This document shows positions 34,690 to 46,220 of a stretch of DNA of 64,000 bases, one piece after another. Where the stretch lies: positions 61,049,928-61,113,927 of the forward strand of contig OW121744.1 of NCBI GenBank assembly GCA_933228675.1. The letters are read 5' to 3'. The notes under the pieces are model-generated. The model saw only the letters and a program-made list of their open reading frames with translations. It did no database searches and was not told the DNA's origin. The position numbers and the translations under genes are program-made. Source of the stretch: Stomorhina lunata (taxonomy: Eukaryota > Arthropoda > Insecta > Diptera > Rhiniidae). Numbering within the stretch: the first letter of the stretch is position 1; each line of letters opens with the position of its first letter.

Positions 34690-35984
34690 AAGAGTGCTCT
34701 AAATAAAATTTGTAGTTGGATTTTCTTAAATAAAAATCAAACCTTTTAATATAAAAACTCTACAAAATACGCAAATATAATGACATATTATACAAAATCA
34801 TTTAGCATTAAAATGTTTACTTAGTACTCGGGTTTTGCAAAATTATCGACTTTTTTCGGAAACCCTCCCATTAAAGATTTTACAATTGCTTCTGATACCT
34901 TTTTGGAGCATGTGTTCCACCTGCGCTTAAAATCGGACATGTTCTTGGAAATGTTTCCTGTGTTCTTCAATTCCTTTTTTACCAGAGCCCAATACCTTTC
35001 CACAGGCCGAAGTTCTGGACAGTTAGGTGGATTTGCCTCTAGTGGTACAAAAATGACATTATTCTTTGAGTACCACTCAAGTGCCTTTTTTCCATAATGG
35101 CATGATGCCAAATCGGGCCAAAAAAATGCAGTCACTCTGTGCTCTCTTAATAAGGGTAACAACCGTTTTTGTAGGCACTCCTTTATATAAATTTCTGTGT
35201 TTATTGTGCCAGATGCCACAAATACTTTACTTCTTTTGCCACAACTGCAAATAGCTTGCCACACGAGAAACTTCTTAGGGAATTTTGTTTGTTTTTTTGT
35301 GCGAGGCTCTTGCCGAACATTGCCCCGTTTATCAGCAACATAAAAATCTTGACCAGGAAGTTGAGAAAAGTCTGCCAGTACGTGTTTCATCATCCATCAC
35401 ACAACAGGTGTATTTTTTTATAAAATCAGACTTCAATTTTTTCGCTTGTTTTTTTGCTTCTAAGTTCTTTATAGCATTGCGATCTGGAACCTTTTGGACT
35501 TTGTATGTCTTCAGTCCAGCATAAGCTTTGACTCTATGTGCAAAATTCGTAGAACATTTCACTGTACGAGCTGCTTTTCTTAAAGAAGTGTTAGGCGCTC
35601 TTTGAAAGAGTCGCTCGACTTCTTTTGCCTTACCAATATCTGTAGGACCTTTTTTCCTCCCTGATCCAGGTTTTCTTTCAATGCTCAGGTTTTCCTTATA
35701 CCGTCTGATGACATTAGAAACCGTTCGAGGGTCAACTTTCAAATTTTTAGCTATTTTTTTAAAAGTCCATGACGGATTTTTTTGAAAAGTTTTAATTATA
35801 TTTTCACGAACTTTTTTTTCGCAGTCCATTTTGATTGAAATAACTATTGAAAATTAATAATTACTAAAATAATAGTATCTGACATATCTATAGAAACTAA
35901 CTTGATCAAAAAATAAATTATTTCTTGCACTATGGATAAATTTTGTCTCAAATAGTAAATGCATATTTTTTTTAGAACACTCTT
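34690..35984 (-). mobile_element. Tc1/mariner family B, copy B2, inside the hAT
   Basis: The 1295-bp element is flanked by TA at 34688-34689 and 35985-35986. It lies 12 bp after the hAT transposase stop codon, so it is younger than the hAT. It has both terminal inverted repeats. Confidence 0.93.
34821..35829 (-). pseudogene. Family B transposase, 2-bp deletion (B2)
   Basis: The frame opens at MDCEKKVREN (35829) and is continuous through the helix-turn-helix and linker to CCVMDDET. There a 2-bp loss (ACGTGTTTC instead of ACGTATGTTTC, near 35382) shifts it to a stop. The remaining frame carries QLPGQDFYVADKRGN, the WPDLASCHYGK second block and CPELRPVERYWALVK, ending PEY. All three acidic residues are encoded, but the first lies just before the frameshift. 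Confidence 0.9.
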
Positions 35985-36258
35985 TATTCTTGTTTTTCTT
36001 AATAAAATGTTATGTAAATTAATGCTTTTTATTCTTATAAGAGTTTTGATGTGTACCATTCTCACTTACATGCAATGGAAATAAAAATAGAAACTTTTTA
36101 TTTGAAGAATATATAAAACATAACAGATTTCAAAATTTTATTAGAGATTTAAAATTCCCGAAATTCCCGAAAATCCCGAAATCGGGATTCCGGGAATTAT
36201 TAAAAATTCCCGATTCCCGGGAATTGGAAAAACCTTTCCCGATTGGCATCCCTAGTTA

Positions 36259-37555
36259 TAGAGTGTTCTAAAAAAAATATGCATTTACTATTTTAGACAA
36301 AATTTATCCATGGTGCAAGAAATAATTTATTTTTTTAATCAAGTTAGTTTCTATAGATATGTCAGATACTACTATTTTAGAAATTATTAATTTTCAATAG
36401 TTATTTCAATCAAAATGGACTGCGAAAAAAAGTTCGTGAAAATATAATTAAAACTTTTAAAAAAAATCCGTCATGGACTTTTAAAAAAATAGCTAAAAAT
36501 TTGAAAGTTGACCCTCGAACGTTTTCTAATGCCATCAGACGGTATAAGGAAAACCTGAGCAATGAAAGAAAACCTGAATCAGTGAGGAAAAAAGGTCCTA
36601 CAGATATTGGTAAGGCAAAAGAAGTCGAGCGACTCTTTCGAAGAGCGCCTAACACTTCTTTAAGAAAAGCAGCTCGTACGGTGAAATGTTCTACGAATTT
36701 TGCACATAGAGTCAAAGCTTATGCTGGACTGAAGACATACAAAGTCCAAAAGGTTCCAGATCGCAATGCTATAAAGAACTTAGAAGCAAAAAAACGAGCA
36801 AAAAAATTGAAGTCTGATTTTATAAAAAAATACACCTGTTGTGTGATGGATGATGAAACATACGTACTGGCAGACTTTTCTCAACTTCCTGGTCAAGATT
36901 TTTATGTTGCTGATAAACGGGGCAATGTTCGGCAAGAGTTTCGCACCAAAAACCAAACAAAATTCCCTAAGAAGTTTCTCGTGTGGCAAGCTATTTGCAG
37001 TTGTGGCAAAAGAAGTAAAGTATTTGTGGCATCTGGCACAATAAACACAGAAATTTATATAAAGGAGTGCCTACAAAAACGGTTGTTACCCTTTTTAAGA
37101 GAGCACAGAGTGACTACATTTTTTTGGCCCGATTTGGCATCATGCCATTATGGAAAAAAGGCACTTGAGTGGTACTCAAAGAATAATGTCATTTTTGTAC
37201 CACGAGAGGCAAATCCACCTAACTGTCCAGAACTTCGGCCTGTGGAAAGGTATTGGGCTCTGGTAAAACAGGAATTGAAGAACACAGGAAAGATTTCCAA
37301 GAACATGTCCGATTTTAAGCGCAGGTGGAACATATGCTCCAAAAAGGTATCAGAAGCAACTGTAAAATCTTTAATTTGAGGGTTTCCGAAAAAAGTCGAT
37401 AATTTTGCAAAACCCGAGTACTAAGTAAACATTTTAATGCTAAATTATTTTGTATAATATGTCATTATATTTGCGTATTTTGTAGAGTTTTTATATTAAA
37501 AGGTTTGATTTTTATTTAAGAAAATTCAACTACAAATTTTATTTAGAGCACTCTT
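36259..37555 (+). mobile_element. Tc1/mariner family B, copy B3, inside the hAT target duplication
   Basis: The element is flanked by TA at 36257-36258 and 37556-37557. The first base of its left end is changed (TAGAGTG instead of AAGAGTG). It inserted in the TA of the hAT target duplication GTTAGAAA and is therefore younger than the hAT. Confidence 0.92.
36415..37423 (+). pseudogene. Family B transposase with long open frame (B3)
   Basis: The start ATG at 36415 is followed by seven A instead of eight after GCG, which shifts the frame at about codon 6. From about 36501 an uninterrupted 292-residue frame covers part of the helix-turn-helix, GPTDIGKAKEVERLFRR, VMDDETYVLADFSQLPG, WPDLASCHYGK and CPELRPVERYWALVK, so the whole catalytic domain is in one frame. 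It ends early at KSLI because ATGGGA became ATTTGA, removing the last 15 or so residues. A translated fragment is conceivable, but activity is unlikely. Confidence 0.9.
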
Positions 37556-37561
37556 TAGAAA

Positions 37562-38250
37562 TAAGCATTTCATAAACTAAAAACTTTTTTTAGTCTTTAA
37601 TAACCATTATAGTAACCGATAAAAATTTTTGGTTAAAAATAACCATTATCAAGATATTTTTTTTTTTTGATTTATGATTCATCATCGCCTAGTCCAAACG
37701 ACTTAAGCTAGGAAGCTGAAATTTTGACAGCGGGCACCTTTTTCGGTGTATACATTCTTTTAGAAGGATTTTTGAAAATTCGGTCCCACAGGTGGTATAA
37801 AATGAGAAACCTGTAATGCTGTATCTCTAGAAGTAAACGTGATAGGAACAAAATTGCGTTGGGATCAGCTACAAAAATAAGAAGACGCATGGTTGGTACT
37901 TTTAAAAAAGAGGGTAAAAAGACCAAATTTGACACAAAGGTTTTTCGTACCAGTGGTGGGCATCCTACTGTGCTACCGATAGATAAATCTTTAAACATTG
38001 CTCTAAAGCCTGAATTTCGTCAAAATCAAACGGGTTGTTTCACAAATGATAACCAAAAAAAAAAAAATTTTTTTGGTCATAATGGTTATTTCTAACCAAA
38101 AGAAAACTTTTGGTTGAAATAATGGTTATTCTTAAGCAAAATATTTTTTCGATTGATATAATGGTTACTTATAACCAAAAATAAAATTTGTTCATTGTAA
38201 TTGGTTAAGGTAACTAAAATAATATAAATGTGACGATAATGGTTAAAAAT
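37562..38250. repeat. AT-rich GGTTAT/AACCAAAA repeat block with an unclassified insert
   Basis: At 37590-37665 and 38075-38245 motifs such as ATAATGGTTAT and TAACCAAAA alternate, forming many short inverted repeats. Between them (about 37670-38045) lies a more complex stretch (CTAGTCCAAACGACTTAAGC, GTACCAGTGGTGGGCATCC) with chance frames on both strands. I could not classify it. Confidence 0.5.
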
Positions 38251-38795
38251 TCCCAAATGCAGATAGAGGAAATTTTTGCGTAACCTTTTTGCTCTGTAAA
38301 AAAAATAACAATTATTTCGGGTCTCTGAAAAAAACAATTCGGGGAAAAACATAAAATATTTGGAACTTCAGACATACTAACATTAAAGTTAATAAAATCA
38401 TTGAATATTTTAAATATAATTTTGAAAACCATTCATTATTATGTATTTACATATTAAGGTGTGATTTAATTTTGCAACGCACCCACTTCACAATTTTCGC
38501 CAACGTTGCGTTCATTCACCTGAGTTTAGTAATTCTTTAGGTTTTTGAAAATTGAAAATAATTCCTCAGAAATTGCTTTTATGGATTATGAAAGCATTTT
38601 TTGAAATCGTTGCAGTTTCTTTCTTTTTATTACGCAGAATTTTAACATGAATTATTCCTAGGATTACAAATTTAAAGGTAGTGTACATTTTTAAAGAGGA
38701 AGTTCATAGCACAGTGAACAGTCTAACTTCAGACTAAAAAAACTAACTAAATTTCATTATATTGGTTATGTCAAGCAACCGTTAACACATTTTCA

Positions 38796-39955
38796 CAAAA
38801 AATTTTCTATAGAAAATTTTTTATCAAAAAATTTTCTATAGAAAATTTTTTTTATTAAAAAGTTTTCTATAGAAATCTTTTTTATCAAAAAGTTTTCTGT
38901 AGAAAATTTTTTTATCAAAAAGTTTTCTGTAGAAAATTTTTTTATCAAAAAGTTTTCTATAGAAAATTTTTTTATCAAAAAGCTTTCTATATAAAATTTT
39001 TTTATCAAAAATTTTTCTATAGAAAATTTTTCTATAGAAAATTTTTTTATCAAAAATTTTTCTATAGAAATTTTTTTTATGAAAAATTTTTCTATTAAAA
39101 TTTTTCTATAGAAAATTTTTTATCAAAAATTTTTTTATAGAAAATTTTTTATCGAAAATTTTTCTATAGAAAATTTTTTATCAAAAATTTTTCTATAGAA
39201 AATTTTTTTATCAAAAATTTTTCTATAGAAAATTTTTTATCAAAAATTTTGCTATAGAACATTTTTTTATCAAAAATTTTGCTATAGAACATTTTTTTAT
39301 CAAAAATTTTTCTATAGAAAATTTTTTCATCAAAAATTTTTCTATAGAAAATTTGTTATCAAAAATTTTTCTATAGAAAATTTTTTTATCAAAAATTTTT
39401 CTATAAAAAATTTTTTATCAAAAATGTTTCTATAGAAAATTTTTTCATCAAAAATGTTTCTATAGAAAATTTTGTTTTAAAAAATTTTACTATAGAAAAT
39501 TTTTTTATCAAAAATTTTTCTGTAGAAAATTTTTTCATCAAAAATTTATCTATAGAAAATATTTGATAGAAAAAATTTTTGATAAAAAAATTTTTCTATC
39601 AAATATTTTCTATAAAAAAATTTTTTATCAAAATTTTTTATATAGAAAAATTTTTTCATCAAAAATGAAAAAATAGAAAATTTTGTTATCAAAAATTTTT
39701 CTATAGACAATTTTTTTATCAAAAATTTTTCTGTAGAAAATTTTTTCATCAAAAATTTTTCTATAGAAAATATTTTATAGAAAAATTTTTGATAAAAAAA
39801 TAGTTTTCTACTCCATTTATTTTATATTTTTATCAAAAATTTTTCTATAGAAAATTTATTTTATCAAAAATTTTTTCTATAGAAAATTTTTTTATAAAAA
39901 AATTTTCTATAAACATTTTTTTATCAAAAATTTTTCTATAGAAAATTTTTTCATT
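38796..39955. repeat. Palindromic ~30-bp AT-rich tandem array
   Basis: About 35-40 degenerate units of TTTTATCAAAAATTTTTCTATAGAAAATT extend over 1.16 kb. Each unit contains the self-complementary AATTTTCTATAGAAAATT. Frames such as FLIKKFSTEN repeats on the reverse strand are by-products. The array is much more diverged than the 11-bp satellite. Confidence 0.95.
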
Positions 39956-41329
39956 GTTATATTAATCTAAAATTGTTTAATATTAAAATTTATTTCTGGT
40001 TTGAAAAATATTCCCAATATTTACAAAAATATTCCCAATGTTTACAAAAATAATAGTGTCGTGGCAATAATGTTCGATGTTCTCTCAAACCATGTATTTT
40101 GTTGCTTTAAATTGGATTTTGATTTGTTTCTTGCCTATTTTGTTTTTGTCCTTTCTTTAACAAAGCGGCACCAACCAACTCTGTTTACATACAAATTCCA
40201 ACTGAATGATTTTAATACTCATTTTCACGAGGTATTTACGAAAACTAAAAAAATCATCGGCTTCTGGTGGTATGGGCAGCCTATGCCTGCTTATGTTTGT
40301 CAAAGGATTAAATAGTTTTAATATTGCACGGTTTGAGTTTTATTTAACTCAATGTAACTACAAAGTTTATTCAAAACACTCTTTATGGTCGATTTTCGTT
40401 TTCGTCTTTGTAATCGTGTGAAGCGATTTCAATAGATCATAATCAAAACACTGTTCTTATCTCAACATAAACAGATTATTACCTTGATGTCATACATATT
40501 TGGCTTTGGCGTTGATTTGGATAGCTGGACGGGCTTTATATAAGACTTTTTGCTCTTGGGTTAGCGACTCACCAAATAAAGTGCTCGAAAGTATACCTTA
40601 AACTTTTTTAGGATGACATCTAAAATATTTCGGCCCCAGCTTTGACCTCTCGTGAGCCTTAAAATAACCTTTTTTATGATATCAATTCACAAATTTACAA
40701 AACATATAAAAATATACCCTTTTTCGAAATGGTTCAGCGTGCGAGTGGGTAAAGCTGGACCCAAAATATTTAAGATGTCGTCATAAAAAATACCAATGTT
40801 TATTTTGAGAGGGGTACAACATCTTGCACGAATTTCGCTTCCATACAACTTGAGTCGGTCTAATGAATATACAAAGATTTATCTAAAACGTATAATATCT
40901 CTAGGAAACCCCTAATTACGATATGATAGAGAACTATATGACAAATATGATAAGATTTTTCATAATACTAATATTATAAACGACTGATTGAATCACCCTC
41001 TTTTTATACCTAAAACAATTAGCAAACAACTAAAATTAATTTGAATAAATTTCGCATTTTACAGATAAGAGTAGCGTAAAATATACGAGTATATAAAATA
41101 GGCGGCATCAGAGTGTTTTCTTATCTGTTATAGGTGGACCATGAAATTCAAGCAATTGGATACGGTACATAAAAAGATAATAAATTTTCACAAATGAGTT
41201 TGTGAACTGTATACGATAGTTAGATAATTGTTATAAATATTTGTTTCTAGTTTTACAAAGTATTTTTTTACAATAGCCGAGTTCACAATCCGTTAAAAAA
41301 AGTGAAATGAAAAAGTTTTAATTAAAATG
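39956..41329. other. AT-rich DNA, no gene seen
   Basis: Two overlapping frames near 40000-40420 have no recognisable domain. No TE termini were identified. Confidence 0.4.
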
Positions 41330-41920
41330 TTATTACAATTATTTATTATTGTAATAAATAGCATGATTTAATAATTCTGAAGGTTGTTCCATTCTCTCTT
41401 TTTGTCGCCATGATAACTTTCTGACATTTGTTAGGATAGTAAAAGTTTGTGCTACCATATTTTTGCCGACAATCCCACTTTTCTAATATTTTATGATGAC
41501 AAAATTTATGTTAATTTATGCATAAAAAAACTTACGAATATTTACAAAAATGCTTCAATAAATAATCATACAATTTGTTCTAACTATATTTCTTTAATAT
41601 TGAATGTCTTCATTATATGCTCAACTTCAAAATTACACATTTTTGATAACTATTGGGATTAGTTATCAAAAATGTGTAATTTTGAAGTAATTTTGAAGTA
41701 TTACGTACCCCTTTTCTTAATGTGGCAACATTTTTCTTTCAATTGTTTTCAAATATCAAACTTCAAAAATCCAATATACTTCAAAATAATTTTGAAGAGA
41801 GAGAATGAAACTTCCTTGTTATTATTATTTCATGATAAATAGTAGAGGAAAGGTTTCCCCACCAACATTTTTTGGTTTTATCAAAAAACTATTTATTACA
41901 ATAATAAATAATTGTAATAA
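41330..41920. mobile_element. 591-bp MITE-like element with perfect 32-bp inverted ends
   Basis: The end at 41330-41361 (TTATTACAATTATTTATTAT onward) is exactly inverted at 41889-41920. Further inside, CATTCTCTCT (41391) is matched by its complement near 41805. A 29-bp perfect hairpin lies at the centre (41624-41688). No transposase is present. Confidence 0.8.
41624..41688. repeat. Perfect 29-bp hairpin, 7-nt loop
   Basis: The arm 41624-41652 (ACTTCAAAATTACACATTTT...) is exactly complementary to 41660-41688. The loop is TTGGGAT. The copy just beyond (AATTTTGAAGTA) adds a short direct repeat of the right arm. Confidence 0.93.
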
Positions 41921-42569
41921 ATTGGGATCTTAGTGCAATACACTACACTAAAACTTTATAGTTCAATGTTTGATATCCCAAAATTTTTGATAAAACTTTT
42001 TAAAAAGTTTTTATTAAATATGTATATGGAAAATATTTAATTTTCTATACCGATTTGTAAATGCTACGATGATAGGCTTTGAACAACGGATTGTGAACTG
42101 GGTATTTTCTTATATTTTTTCCCATTTGCTATACTAATTTGCAAATGCTACTTTTACTAGAATATTTGCAATCGATTGTGAACTAGGCTAATATTTAATA
42201 GTTTAATGTGTACAAGAATCAAAGTGTGGGTGGAAGCATTATGGAAATGACCTCAAATTTGAGTACATTTAAGCTTCTTTTAACGACAGGTACCAACAGG
42301 GATGGAAGTTTCAAATCTGTTAATTACAAAATTAACGTGTACTTTTCAAAATGTCGTGACATAGAAGAATGATAAGCGAAAGTAAGGCTTGATTTTAAAA
42401 ACTTTTCCAATATTTCATAGACGAAGTAAAGAATTATTGTTATTGTACGAATTTTGTATGGAAAATTTGGTTTATAAGTTTGTTATAACATTATTTTTTG
42501 TTTATAAATAAGGGGCTTAAGTTTTGCAAGTTTAGCAAATAATTTTATTACTTTTGATTCCAGTATATA

Positions 42570-43873
42570 TCGGGTGCTTTTTATTGCGGTATAGAACTTT
42601 AAGTTGGCATCACTTTTTTAACTGGCGGCCATTTTGTCAGCTGTCAAGTGATTAATATTTAGTTTGGTTTGCCATTTCATCATGAACAGGTTGACAAAAG
42701 AACAACGCTTGCAAATCGTGCAAATTTATTTCGAAAATAATGGTTCAGTTCGCGAAGTTTACCGCAAGCTCCGTCCATTTTATGGTCGACATAATCGTCC
42801 ATCAGAACAATTAATTCGGTTAACCATGGATCGTTTTCGCACTACGTTTACTCTATGTGATAATACGCATCCGCAGCGACGTCGAACAGAGCGCACCGAA
42901 GAAACAATTGCCGCTGTAGAGCAAAGTGTGGAAGAGGACCCGAATGAATCGATTCGCCACCGTGCACAGCAATTGGAGCTTTGTCCATCAACTTTATGGA
43001 AGATTTTGCGCAAAGATCTTGGCTTGCGACCTTACAAGATCCAGCTTGTGCAAGAATTAAAGCCGCGAGACCATGCAATGCGTCCTGATTTTGGTGTATG
43101 GGCCGAAAATGAGATTGATCTCGATGCTGATTTTCATCGCAAAATTTTGTTCAGTGATGAGGCTCATTTTTGGTTCAATGGCTACGTCAACAAGCACAAT
43201 TGCCGCATTTGGAGTGAAGAGAATCCACATGAGACCCTTGAGACGCCATTACATCCACAAAAACTGACTGTTTGGTGTGCTCTATGGGCTGGTGGAGTCA
43301 TTGGGCCATACTTCTTCCGAAATAATGCTGGAGAGTCAGTTACCATAAATGAAGACCGGTATAGAGCCATGATAACCGACTATTTTGTTCCCCAATTGAA
43401 TGGCATGAATGTGGATGAGTTGTGGTTCCAACAAGATGGCGCTACATGCCACACAGCGCGCGTCACAATTGATTTATTGAAGGAAACATTCGATGAGCCC
43501 ATAATTTCGCGGAATGGACCTGTCAATTGGCCACCAAGATCGTGCGATTTGACACCACTGGATTATTTTCTTTGGGGATATGTGAAGTCGCTCGTCTACG
43601 CCAACAAACCAGAAACGTTAGGGGACCTGGAAGCCAACATTCGTGGCGTTATTGCCAACATACGGCCCTATATGCTCGAAAAAGTAGTTGAAAATTGGAC
43701 CTGTAGAATTGGCTTTATTCGAGCCAGCCGCGGCGGCCACATGCCCGAAATCATATTTAAACATTAATGGCATAAAATTATCCTTCCAATAAAGCCAAAT
43801 TGATGGACATTAAAACGATTTTCTTCTGTTTTATTTCAATTCGAAGTTCTATACCTCTAAAAAAAACACCCAT
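42570..43873 (+). mobile_element. Mariner family A, copy A5, apparently intact
   Basis: The 1304-bp element is flanked by TA at 42568-42569 and 43874-43875. Its ends are TCGGGTGCTTTTTATTGCGG and the complement of ATGGGTGTTTTTTTTAGAGG. The inverted repeats are about 28 bp and match well from GGTATAGAACTT inward. It contains the only unbroken family A transposase gene here. Confidence 0.95.
42682..43767 (+). CDS. Mariner family A transposase, full length (361 aa)
   Basis: This encodes a cut-and-paste DDD transposase of the IS630-Tc1-mariner superfamily, expected to bind the element's inverted repeats in the nucleus and insert at TA. The start is the ATG at 42682 (MNRLTKEQ), conserved in all copies. 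Residues 1-115 hold two helix-turn-helix-like regions (QIVQIYFENNGSVREVYRKL and STLWKILRKDLGL). Catalytic residues are D159 in FSDEAHFW, D252 in QQDGATCHT and D289 in RSCDLTPLD, with 92 and 36 residues between them. WVPHxL-type linkers of classic mariners are not present. The length fits the family (about 345-360). Private changes relative to the other copies include R135 to P and R273 to P, so an open frame does not prove activity. Confidence 0.93.
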   Translation: MNRLTKEQRLQIVQIYFENNGSVREVYRKLRPFYGRHNRPSEQLIRLTMDRFRTTFTLCDNTHPQRRRTERTEETIAAVEQSVEEDPNESIRHRAQQLELCPSTLWKILRKDLGLRPYKIQLVQELKPRDHAMRPDFGVWAENEIDLDADFHRKILFSDEAHFWFNGYVNKHNCRIWSEENPHETLETPLHPQKLTVWCALWAGGVIGPYFFRNNAGESVTINEDRYRAMITDYFVPQLNGMNVDELWFQQDGATCHTARVTIDLLKETFDEPIISRNGPVNWPPRSCDLTPLDYFLWGYVKSLVYANKPETLGDLEANIRGVIANIRPYMLEKVVENWTCRIGFIRASRGGHMPEIIFKH

Positions 43874-43959
43874 TATTACAACGAATTACAATAGCAGTAA
43901 AATATACATCTCTGACAAATAATAGAAGACAATTATGCATTAAACACATAGACAAAAGC

Positions 43960-44872
43960 AGGCTACACGAACACCGACTACAAAAGTCGTTGGCTGCAAT
44001 CGTCGCCTCGTAGTCAGCTACTTAATTATTTTGGGGACGGCAGCTACATTTAAGATGGCAGCTACATTTCGAAACACCTGTTTATGAGTGGTACCAATAT
44101 CGCGTTTATAATATGGACATTTTATTAATTAACCTCCGAAATCAACGGTTTTCCTGTACCTGATAGTATATCTATATCAAAAAAAAATTTATAGAAAGAT
44201 TTTGGTGTGATCTCTAATAGTTTAAGAGTTATTGGCTTTTTAAATTTCAAGAATAATACGGTATAACTTTAGAAGCTTATATCCGATATTAACTTTTTTG
44301 GCATCAAACAAAAGCTACTGAAAATATCTTTTATATTCTTATATATTCTATATAATATTTTTTATAATGGATAAGGAGCTAATATACTATAAACTTATTT
44401 CTGCAACCGACTTTTTTTTATAAAAATTTGTATATCTTAAAACAATATAGATATAAGTATGCTCTTTTATATAATGAATTTTATAAAGAACATACTGGGC
44501 TTTTATATAAAATGAACTACGTAGCTCTAGCACACGTAGCACGTGAGTTAGACAGTTTAAAAAATAACTTTTTAAAATTTTACTTCTATTGAGTTAGAGT
44601 TATATAAATATAAATTTTTACATAATATTTTATTAGATATTATTATATACATTAAATATATAAATATTTTATAAGTATGTTAATTGTTTACATAAATTCT
44701 CCCCATTGTATTAATGGCAAATAAATTCAAGTGGTTTAAGTAGCTCATTTATTTCAATATTATATGGTGTTGACAGCACTAAATCTTTTATTGTCGCCAA
44801 CAAAAATAGAAAGTAGTTTAATTTTGGCTACAGCTACAACGGTGGTCGGTAGTCGTGTAGCCATGTCGACTC
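43960..44872. mobile_element. Possible inverted-repeat element, low support
   Basis: GGCTACACGAACACCGAC near 43962 and the complement of GGCTACACGACTACCGAC near 44870 are inverted ends about 910 bp apart, with short internal CAGCTACA/TGTAGC motifs. No target duplication is clear and no coding frame is present. Confidence 0.4.
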
Positions 44873-45399
44873 TAAAAAATTTATTTCTATTTGAATGCAT
44901 GTATTCTAATTTTGACAGGTTGTGAAAAAAAAGCAAAATTAAAACAGAAAATAGTTTTTTAATTACTATATTTATAGCTTTTGTTTTCTATTTTCAACAG
45001 TTAACCAATTTTATATTTTGAGATTGGGTAATGTCAGTTTGCCAACTAATATTCATATACTAAATTTTGACACTTTTGACAAAACGAGGCGTACTATATA
45101 TATTTTGCGAACTAGCAACACTAATGGCAATACCAGAAATATAGCAAAATCATAAAGTTTGAAATTTTTAGCATAAATGCACTGACAGGCCTGATAGATT
45201 TGCCGATTTATCGGAATTTTGGATATTTTGACCTGAAAAATAGTAAAGTGTCGATATGCATATTTTGGCTAGAAAATTGTCGATTTTTAAGAAAATATTG
45301 AAACCCAACTTGATTTTAAAGTTTTAACAGTTTCTTTCACATATATGACAAATTAGAGGTTAAAAAATGATATAGGTTTTCAATAATTCCGATACATTG

Positions 45400-46220
45400 G
45401 ATGTACGAGAGTCAAAAATTTGGAACAAAATAAAAATTTTTAATAAAAAATTGTGCTTTACAAAATTTGTTCTACGAAAACATTTTTAATATAAATTTTT
45501 TCCACGGAAAAATTTTCTATTTAAAATTGTTTCTGTAGAAACATTTTCAATTTAAAATTGTTTCCGCTGGAAAACTTTCAATACAAATTTTTTGTATACA
45601 AAAATTTTATATTTAAATTTTTTTCTGTAGTGAATTTATCCATTTAAAATTTTTTCTATCGAAAATTTCCATATTTAAATTATTTTGTAAAAAATAATTT
45701 TTCATATACAATTTTTTGAATAAAAAAAGTTTTCATATAAAATTTTTGGTATAGAAAAATTTTTCATACATTTCATATTTTTTGTATGGAAAAAAATTAA
45801 AACATAAAATTAAAACGTAAAATTCGTATTAAAAAATGTTTCATATAAAATTTTTTGTATATAAAAATTTTCCATAAACATTTTTAGTTTAGTAAAGTTT
45901 TTATTATAAGATTTTTTGTATAGAAAAATTTTCAACATAAAATTTTTTTGTATGGAAAAATTTTCCATATAAAATTTTTTGTATGGAACAATTTTCCATA
46001 AGCACTTTTAGTATAAAAAAATGGACATTTTTACGATTTTTCGCATAGAAGAATTTATATTATAACATTTTTTGTATAAAAAGAGGGTTTCAATATAAAA
46101 TTTTTTGTGTAGAGAAATTTTCAATATGATTTTTTTTCTTTTAAATAAAATTTTAATATAAAATTTGTTCTATAGAAAAATTTTCAATAAAAGTTTGGCC
46201 ATAGAAAAATTTTCAATGAA
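45400..46220. repeat. Degenerate AT-rich array related to the 38.8-kb array
   Basis: Units of about 40-45 bp of the type ATAAAATTTTTTGTATAGAAAA recur with strong divergence (for example near 45740, 45915, 45975, 46095 and 46155). They share the TATAGAAAATTTT core with the array at 38796-39955 but are longer and more decayed. Confidence 0.6.

Larger units (their letters stand above)
33227..36254 (+). mobile_element. hAT transposon containing copy B2
   Basis: The ends TAGGGATGCCAA (33227) and TTGGCATCCCTA (to 36254) are inverted repeats, with further CCCGGGAATTT-type palindromes just inside both ends. The 8-bp target duplication is GTTAGAAA at 33219-33226. The right copy is split by element B3 into GTTA (36255-36258) and GAAA (37558-37561). 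Without the nested B2 (34690-35984 plus its TA) the element is about 1.73 kb, shorter than autonomous hATs. Confidence 0.93.

Noticed and set aside
37859..38095. 78-codon frame with GSATKIRRRMVGTFKKEGKK as a small basic protein
   Set aside because: It runs into a poly-A/T tract, has an equally long antisense frame, and shows no recognisable domain.
38793..39752. Reverse-strand frames with FLIKKFSTEN and KFSIENFLI repeats
   Set aside because: They are translations of the 30-bp AT-rich array; composition and frame depend only on the repeat, with no start context or domain.
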